A stretch of DNA of 64,000 nt from Saprospiraceae bacterium (GTDB lineage Bacteria; Bacteroidota; Bacteroidia; Chitinophagales; Saprospiraceae): NCBI GenBank assembly GCA_020628095.1, contig JAHDFP010000003.1:346185-410184 (forward strand), given 5' to 3'. The notes below the pieces were generated by a model, which saw nothing but the letters and a program-made list of their open reading frames with translations, was not told where the DNA came from and ran no database searches. The position numbers and the translations under genes were made by a program. Position 1 is the first letter of the stretch; each line of letters begins with the position of its first letter. Below, in pieces: positions 37,701 to 46,700 of the stretch.

Positions 37701-40700
37701 AACGTAGTCGATGGCAACGGTACGGGAACACCAGGTGACGAAGTACCAGCGACTGACGAAGATGATCAGGATCCAGCGCAAATAGAGATTTTTGATTTGG
37801 CCTTGACCAAAGTATTGGATACACCGGCTCCTTACGGCTATGGTGACGATTTGACCTTTACTATAGAGGTGACTAATCAAGGAAATATGGTAGCGACGGA
37901 TATAGATCTGATAGACTATATACCGAGTGGTTTCAGTTATGTCAGTGGCACGCCAGCATGGACGGCAAGTGGTAGTAATGTGACGACAACATTGCCTGGA
38001 CCTATTGCACCAGGAGGTACTGCAACGGCTACCATAGTATTAAAAGTAGAATCTGATAATACAGATGGTGATGACAGTTGGATCAATGTAGCAGAGATTA
38101 CAGAGGCCTCAGATGAGGATGGAAATGTGACACCAGATGTTGATAGTACACCAGATGCGACAGAGACCAACGATGGTGGTGGCGAGGTGTTTACCGACAG
38201 TGACGATGTGATCGATGGTGATGCGAGTGGAGCGCCTGGTGATGAAGATCCGGCAACAGATGAGGATGACCAGGATCCAGCAGGTATACATATCGTAGAT
38301 GGTGCATTAATTAAAGTAGTCAATACACCTGGTCCTTATGAGTACGATGATGTGATTAATTTTGATATCGTGGTGACTAACCAAGGGTCAGTAACTTTGA
38401 CAGACGTCGAAGTGATAGATTACCCTTCATGCGGATATGAATATGTAGGCGGTACGCCGACTATATGGACAGCAAGCGGACCAAATTATACAGCGACAGT
38501 ACCAGGTCCAATTTTACCAGGTGCAGATGTAACCGTAAGTATAAATTACAAGGTTGTACCATGTACATCGAATACAGAAAATGCGTTTTTGAATGTCGCG
38601 GAGATTTCAGGAATGTCAGATGAAGATGGAAACGATATAAGCGGAGACGATGTAGATAGTACGCCAGATACAACAGAAGGTAATGACGCTGGAGGTGCAG
38701 TAGATACGGCGAGTGACAACGTCATAGATGGAGATGCGACGGGTACTCCAGGAGACGAAAACCCTGTGACAGATGAAGATGACCAGGATCCAGCGCAGAT
38801 AGAGATATTTGATCTTGGCTTGACTAAGGTGTTAGATACACCAGCTCCTTATAGCTATGGTGATGATTTGACCTTTACGATAGAAGTGACTAATCAAGGT
38901 AACATGGTCGCAACGGATATAGACATTGTCGATTATGTGCCGAGCGGTTATAGTTATGTGAGTGGTACACCTGCATGGACTGCAAGTGGTACTAATGTTA
39001 CCACAACGATACCTGGTCCATTATTGCCAGGAAATAGCACGACAGCCACAATAGTATTGAAGTTATTGGCTAATAATACAGAAGATCACGACAGTTGGAT
39101 TAACGTGGCTGAGATCACTGAAGCTTCCGACGAAGATGGTACTCCGACTGCAGATATAGACAGTACACCAGACACGACGGAAGGCAATGATGCGGGTGGT
39201 GAGGTCGATACGGCCAGTGATGATGTCATCGATGGTGATGCGAGTGGAGATCCGGGTGATGAAGATCCGACAACGGATGAGGATGATCAGGATCCTGCAG
39301 GAATATTCATCGTGGATGTGGCCTTAGCTAAGACGACAGTCAGCACAGGACCATATACATGGGGAGATCCAGTGACCTTTAATATAAGAGTGGTGAACCA
39401 AGGATCAGTAACCCTACAGAATCTGGATGTGACTGATTATATACCATGTGGTTATACTTACTTACCAGTGAATGACGGCGTGTGGACTTATGATGCGGGT
39501 ACAGGCACTGCAGTGACAGAAATAGAAGGACCATTTGATCCGCAAGATTTTGTGGATATAGAGATTGTATTAGAGTTGACGCAATGCTATACTAATCCTG
39601 CGGAAGCCTGGACTAATGAGGCAGAGGTCAGCGAGATGTTTGATGATGAAGGCAATAATGTGAGTAATGACGATATAGATAGTACCTCAGATACGACTGA
39701 CGGTAATGATGCAGGAGGTCTGCCAGATGGTAATAGTGATGATGTCGTCGATGGAGATGGTACAGGAGCCCCTAATTCTGATGATCCGACAACAGATGAA
39801 GATGATGCAGATCCAGAGCGTGTAGAGGTCTTTGATTTGGCCTTGACTAAGACGGTAGCGAGCGAAGGGCCTTATAATTGGTTAGATGATATCACTTTCG
39901 ATATCACGGTGACTAATCAGGGTAACGAGTTTGCAGATAATATCTTAGTAACGGATTATATGCCAGCGTGCTTTAGTCTTAACGACGCACTATGGACAGA
40001 TAACGGAGATGGTACAGCGGAGTTACTGATGAGTGTGGCTAACGGTTTATTAGCAGTGCCATTGCCTCCAGGAGCATCTATAGTAGTTCCTATTACTGTG
40101 AGAGTAGAGGTGTGTGATCTACAGGATCAAGTGAACTATGCTGAGATTTCTAGCGCAACTGATGAAGACGGTAATCCGGAGGATGACGTAGATAGTACGG
40201 CTGATGATACGAATGGTAATGATGCTGGTGGCGAAGAGGATACAGGAAGTGATGATGTTATCCAAGGAGATGGTACGGGTAATCCAGATGACGAGGATCC
40301 GACAACAGATGAGGACGATCATGATCCAGAGGATGTTATCGTTGAGGTGCCGATTTGGGATTTATCCTTAGTTAAGACCTTGAGCCTAGGACAGCCTAAC
40401 CCAGTGGAAGTTGGTGATGTGGTGAGTTTCGATATCCAGGTGACGAATCAGGGTACAGAATTGGCAGACAATATCGTGGTAACGGATTATCTACCGACGT
40501 GTATGACCTTGAATGATGCGGACTGGACGGATAATAATGATGGTACTGCGAGTATTACCTTAAGTACAGCTAACGGTGCTTTAGTCGGTGGTCCATTGGC
40601 GCCAGGACAGAGTGTATTAGTAGATATACAATTTACGGTGGATGCCTGTGCCACAGGCACGATTATGAACTGGGCGGAGATCAGTGACTTTACAGATGAA

Positions 40701-43700
40701 TATGGTGATCAGCAAGAAGACGATGACAGTACACCAAACTCTGATCCTAATGATGACACTTTCGTCACAGATGATGATCAGATGGGTAATGGCAAAGAAG
40801 GAGGAGACGAAGATGATCATGATCCAGCCGATATTACGATCATAGATCCGATCAATACGGTGTTTGATTTAGCCTTGACGAAGACATTGGCAGATGGACA
40901 AGCGGGTACTGTGGGTAACGGTGCGACAGTGACGTTCAATGTGAATGTGATAAATCAGGGTAATATTGCGGCAGATAATATAGATGTTGTAGACTATATG
41001 CCAGACTGCTTTGTATTAGCGGATCCAGCTTGGACAGATAATAATGATGGCACAGCGAGTATAACATTGAGTGTAGCGAATGGTGCGATGATGACACCAT
41101 TGCAACCAGGCCAGACAGCCACAGTTCCTATCACAGTGATACTGATGGATTGTCCAGCAGGGCCGATCGAGAACTTGGCGGAGATCAGTGATGCGACAGA
41201 TGATGATGGTAATCCACAGGATGATGTAGATAGTGAGCCAGATTCTGATCCAGATAATGATGGAGATCCTACGAATGATGAAGTAGATGGCGATCCTGAT
41301 GATCCAGCGAATCCAGATGAAGATGATCATGATCCTGAAGAGATTATCATCGATGAGAATATCCCTATGGATTTTGATTTGGCCTTGGTAAAAATGTTAG
41401 CTCCAGGTCAGACAGTACCTGTAGAAAATGGAGACATGGTTAACTTCGAAATCGAAGTCTTTAATCAAGGAGACTTATCAGCTGATAATATAGAAGTTAC
41501 AGATTACTTACCAAGCTGTATGAGCTTAGCGGATGCAGATTGGACAGATAATAACGATGGTACGGCGAGCATTGTACTAAGCTTAGCGAATGGAGGATTA
41601 GTGACGCCATTATTGCCAGGAACAAGTGTCAAAGTTCAGATTACCTTATCAGTGGATAATTGTACAGATGGTACAGTAGTGACGAACTGGTCAGAGATCA
41701 GTGATGCAACGGATGGTGCGGGTAACCCACAGGATGATGTAGATAGTACGCCAGATAATGATCCTAATAATGATCCATTCATGACGGACGATGATCCAGA
41801 TTCTGACGGGACGATGGACGAAGATGATCATGATCCAGAAGAAGTTCCGATTGGTGATCCAGCAGATCAGGTATTTGATTTAGCCCTGGTTAAAGTATTA
41901 GCGACGGGTCAGGGTGCCAATGTAATGACAGGAGATTATGTGGATTATGAGATCTATGTGATTAACCAAGGAAACGTTGCAGCGGACAACCTAGATGTTG
42001 TGGACTATATACCAAGTTGTTTCACATTAGCGGATCCAGACTGGACGGATAATAATGACGGAACAGCCAGTATTACTTATAGTGTAGCAAATGGTGCTTT
42101 GGCGACTCCACTATTACCTGGCGAAAGTGTGGCAATACCTTTAACGCTTCAAGTAGGAAGTTGTAGTGGCACGACGCAGCGTAACTGGGCGGAGATAGAA
42201 GATGCGACCGATAGCGGCGGAAATCCACAAACGGATGTAGATAGTACACCAGACTCTGATCCTAATAATGATGCCTTTGGTGATGATGATGAGACGAATG
42301 GTGATGGCACAGATGATGAAGATGATCACGATCCAGAGGATGTGTTTGTAATGGATGAGTTAGAAGAGATTTTTGACTTGGCCCTGACGAAGACCTTACC
42401 AGCGGGTATGTCTAACACAATACCGACGAATAGTACGGTGACATTTAATATCACTGTATTCAACCAAGGGACGGTTGCGGCGGATAATATTGAGGTGGTA
42501 GATTACTTACCAGCGTGTGCGACCTTAGAAGATATCAATTGGACGGACAATATGGATGGCACAGCGAGTATAGAGCTGAGTGTGGCGAATGGTTACTTGA
42601 GCTATCCTCTGCCAGCGGGTGAGTTTATAGTCGTACCGATTACTTTAAACTACTCGGCTTGTCCGACAGGTGCGCATACAAACTGGGCAGAGATCAGCGA
42701 TGCAACCGATGGCGATGGCGATCCACGAGATGACATTGATAGTGATTCGGATGCAGATCCAGATAATGATCCGTATGGTAATGACAACCAGACAGATGGC
42801 GATGGTACAAATGACGAAGATGATCACGATCCAGAGGAGGTGATTATATCTCCAGTGGTAGATCCAATCTTTGACTTAGCCCTAACGAAGATGTTGGCGA
42901 TGGGTCAGGAGGCGAATGTCGCGAATGGTAATGTTGTGGTCTTCGAAATCAATGTCCATAACCAAGGTAACGTCCCTGCGGATGACATCGAGGTCATTGA
43001 TTACCTACCAAGCTGTCAGAGTTTAGTAGACCCTAATTGGTTCTATGACAGTGCGGACCATGCCGCGGTAAGAGTACTAAGTGTAGCGAATGGCGACTTG
43101 ACGGCGCCACTCGGACCAGGACAGAGTACCTCGGTGACGGTATCCGTCTTATTGACAGGTTGTCCTGTGGGTCCTGTGATGAACTGGGCGGAGATCGGTG
43201 ATGCGACCGATGGCGCTGGTAACCCACAAGACGATGTAGATAGTACAATGGATGATGATCCAGACAATGATATTTATGGTACAGATAACCAGACGGATGG
43301 AGATGGTACGGACGACGAGGACGACCATGATCCAGAGCAGGTACAAGTGATGCCAGATGCGCCGAGCGATTTTGATTTGGCCTTAATTAAGATAGTAGTT
43401 CCTGGTCAGTTAGAAGAGTTCTCAGAAGGAGATCAGATAACCTTCAGAATTCAGGTAACGAATCAAGGAGATGTAGCGGCAGATAACATAGAAGTAATAG
43501 ATTATATTCCAGCGTGTACAAGTTTAGCTGATGCAGACTGGACAGATAATAATGATGGTACGGCAAGTATCGCGTTAAGTGTTGCCAACGGTGGTCTACC
43601 AGGCTTATTGACCCCAGGTCAAAGTGTGAATGTAGATATTACTTTAACTATAGGAGATTGTATCTCAGGCGATCACCTTAACTGGGCAGAGATAACAGGA

Positions 43701-46700
43701 GCGACAGATGGACTGGGTAATCCAGGAAATGACATCGATAGTACACCAGATAGTGATCCTGGTAATGATAATTATGGTGAGGATAACATCAATGATGAAG
43801 ACGGATTAAATGGTGGTGACGAAGACGACCATGATCCAGAGGCATTCAATATTGCACAGAGATTTGACCTAGCCTTGATTAAGGAGGTTGTACCAGGTGG
43901 ACCGTACGAGTATGGAGATCCAGTATCCTTCAATATTACGGTAATGAATCAGGGCAACACGCATGCGAACAACATCGAGGTGACGGATTATGTACCAGCA
44001 GGTTATAGCTTTGATAGTGGATTGAATACAGGCTGGACAGATAACGGAGATGGAACACTGACTTATATACATACGACAGTGTTGCCAGTAGATGAGTCAG
44101 TACAGATACCATTGGTATTAACCTTAGAGCCAACGACAGGAGATGATGCAGACTGGCAGAATTGGTCAGAGATCAGTGGCGCGACGGATGAGAACGGTGA
44201 TCCAGTGGTAGACATCGATAGTCAGCCAGATGAGTTCCAAGGTAATGACAACTTTGGTGAAGATAATCAGACAGATGGCGATGGTACAGATGACGAAGAT
44301 GACCATGATCCAGCAGATATCGAGGTATTTGATTTAGCCTTGACTAAGGTGGCGGTGACGCCTGGCCCTTACAGGTATGATGACGAGGTGACGTATGAGA
44401 TCCGAGTGTATAATCAGGGTAATGTACCAGCGAACAATGTGGTGGTGAATGACTTTTTACCATGTGGTCTGGAGTACTTACCAGTGAATGATGGGGTATG
44501 GACTTATGATGCCTCAAGTCATACAGTACAGACGACGTATGTGGGTGTAATCCAACCAGGGGCGTGGGCTGTAGAGTACATAACAGTGAAAGTGATACCA
44601 TGTTACGAGGATGAGCCTAATGCTTGGACGAACTATAGTGAGATCGAAAGTGCGACGGACGAGGAGGGTAATCCGCGAGAAGATACAGATAGTAATGATG
44701 ATGATAATCCAGGTAATGATCCGTATGGAGAGGATAATCAGTTAGATGGTGATGGTACGGATGATGAGGACGACCATGATCCAGAGACGATAGAAGTATT
44801 TGATCTGGCGATTACTAAAGAGTCGACGCACTTTGGCGTAGATAGCATCGGACCATTTATACCAGGAGACACGGTACAGTTTATCAATACGGTGTACAAC
44901 CAAGGTAATGTTGATGCCTATGAGATCGAGATTACAGATTACATGCGTAATGGATATTTCTTTGATGCGAGTCTGAATCCAGGTTGGACCTTGACAGGTA
45001 ATTTATTACAGAGGACCTTCCCAGGACCATTGGCATCAGGAGATAACATGGTGTTCAATGTATTCTTGGTGATCCAAGTATTGCCAGGTGCACAGCCAGA
45101 CGATTGGTATAATGAATTAGAGATTAGTGATGGTGAGGATGCAGATGGTAACAGCCGAGTGGACGCAGATAGTGTGCCAGATACAGATCCAGATAATGAT
45201 AATGATCTGGTGGATGGACCAGATGATGACAACATCTTCAATGGCGATCTGAATGACGAAGAGATCTTCAATAATAATGGAGACGAAGATGATAACGATG
45301 CCGAGGAAGTCTTAGTGACAGGCGAGATCGGAGATACGGTATTCAAAGACTTGAATGGAGACGGTATCCAGAATGACGGTGAGCCAGGCGTGGAAGGTGT
45401 CCGAGTGATATTGACTAGATGTGATGGACAGCCAGTTGATTCTTGGGTACAGGATACTGTATACACAGATGAGAATGGTTTCTATCTATTCGATCAGTTA
45501 TTACCATCGATTATCAATGGAGACTATAAGTTGACCTTTGATGTGAGTCATATACCGAGTATTGCAGTGGATGTACCAGGTTGTGATTGGACCTTTGATA
45601 ACGTGGGTACAGATGATGAGGTAGACAGTGATGTGGACCTTAATGGTTGCACAGATTGTATCGAGTTATTACCAGGAGAAAGAGACAGTACGGTAGATGC
45701 GGGATTATTGATACTGGCTAAGTTAGGCGACAAGGTATGGAATGATTGCGACGGTGATGGCGTCCAAGATGCGGATGAAGAAGGTATTGCAGGTATACGT
45801 GTCGAGTTATATGACCATGATAATGATCTTATCAAGGTGACGACGACGGATGCTAATGGAGAGTATATGTTCACGAGGTTATATCCTGGGCAGTACTATG
45901 TTAAGTTCATCATAGGAGAGTACGAATTTATCCATAGTAAGATCGGTGGAGATGGCACGGCGGATAGTGATGTGACCGATGGTAATGGAGCAGGTACGAC
46001 CGATATGGTGTATGTAGGCCCTGGAGCATGTAACTTCGATGACTTTGATGCTGGTTTATATAAGTGCGTACGTATAGGAGAGTTAGTCTGGTTAGATTAC
46101 AACGAGAACGACGTGTGGGATCCGAACGAGAACGGTATCAATGGTATGAAAGTCGAATTGTATAAGTATCAGGATGATGCATGGATATACTACGATTACA
46201 CTTATACAGGTCATAAGCCGGGTACACCGAGTGACGATGGCTACTTTAAGTTCTGTGTGGCACCAGGTAGATACTACTTGAGATTTATGAATCCACCAGA
46301 GGCCCTTGTACCAGCGGTAGAAAACTTTGGTATCAATGAAGGCATCGACAGTGATGTGACAGGTGCATTCGGACCAGGGACGACCGAAGAGATCAATATC
46401 AGATGTGGCGAGGAGCGTTGCGATATCGGAGCGGGTTACTACAAGATGGGTAGTATCGGAGATTATGTGTGGATGGACTCTAACAGCAATGGTATGAGAG
46501 AAAACGGTGAGCGTGGATTAGCGAATATCGTTGTCAGAGCGATAGACCTGACAGGTACGGAGATATCTAATACGACAACGGATGCGGATGGTAAGTATAT
46601 GATGGATTACCTAGGTAAGAATACCTACTATCTGAAGTTTGATCTACCAGCGAATCTGACGGCGACGACACCTAATATGGGTAGTGATGAGACCATGGAT

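Noticed and set aside
29298..45874. Many long antisense and out-of-frame ORFs under the giant gene
   Set aside because: They follow from the repeated, Asp/Gly/Thr-rich codons of the sense gene, have no start signals, and repeat with the sense-strand period.
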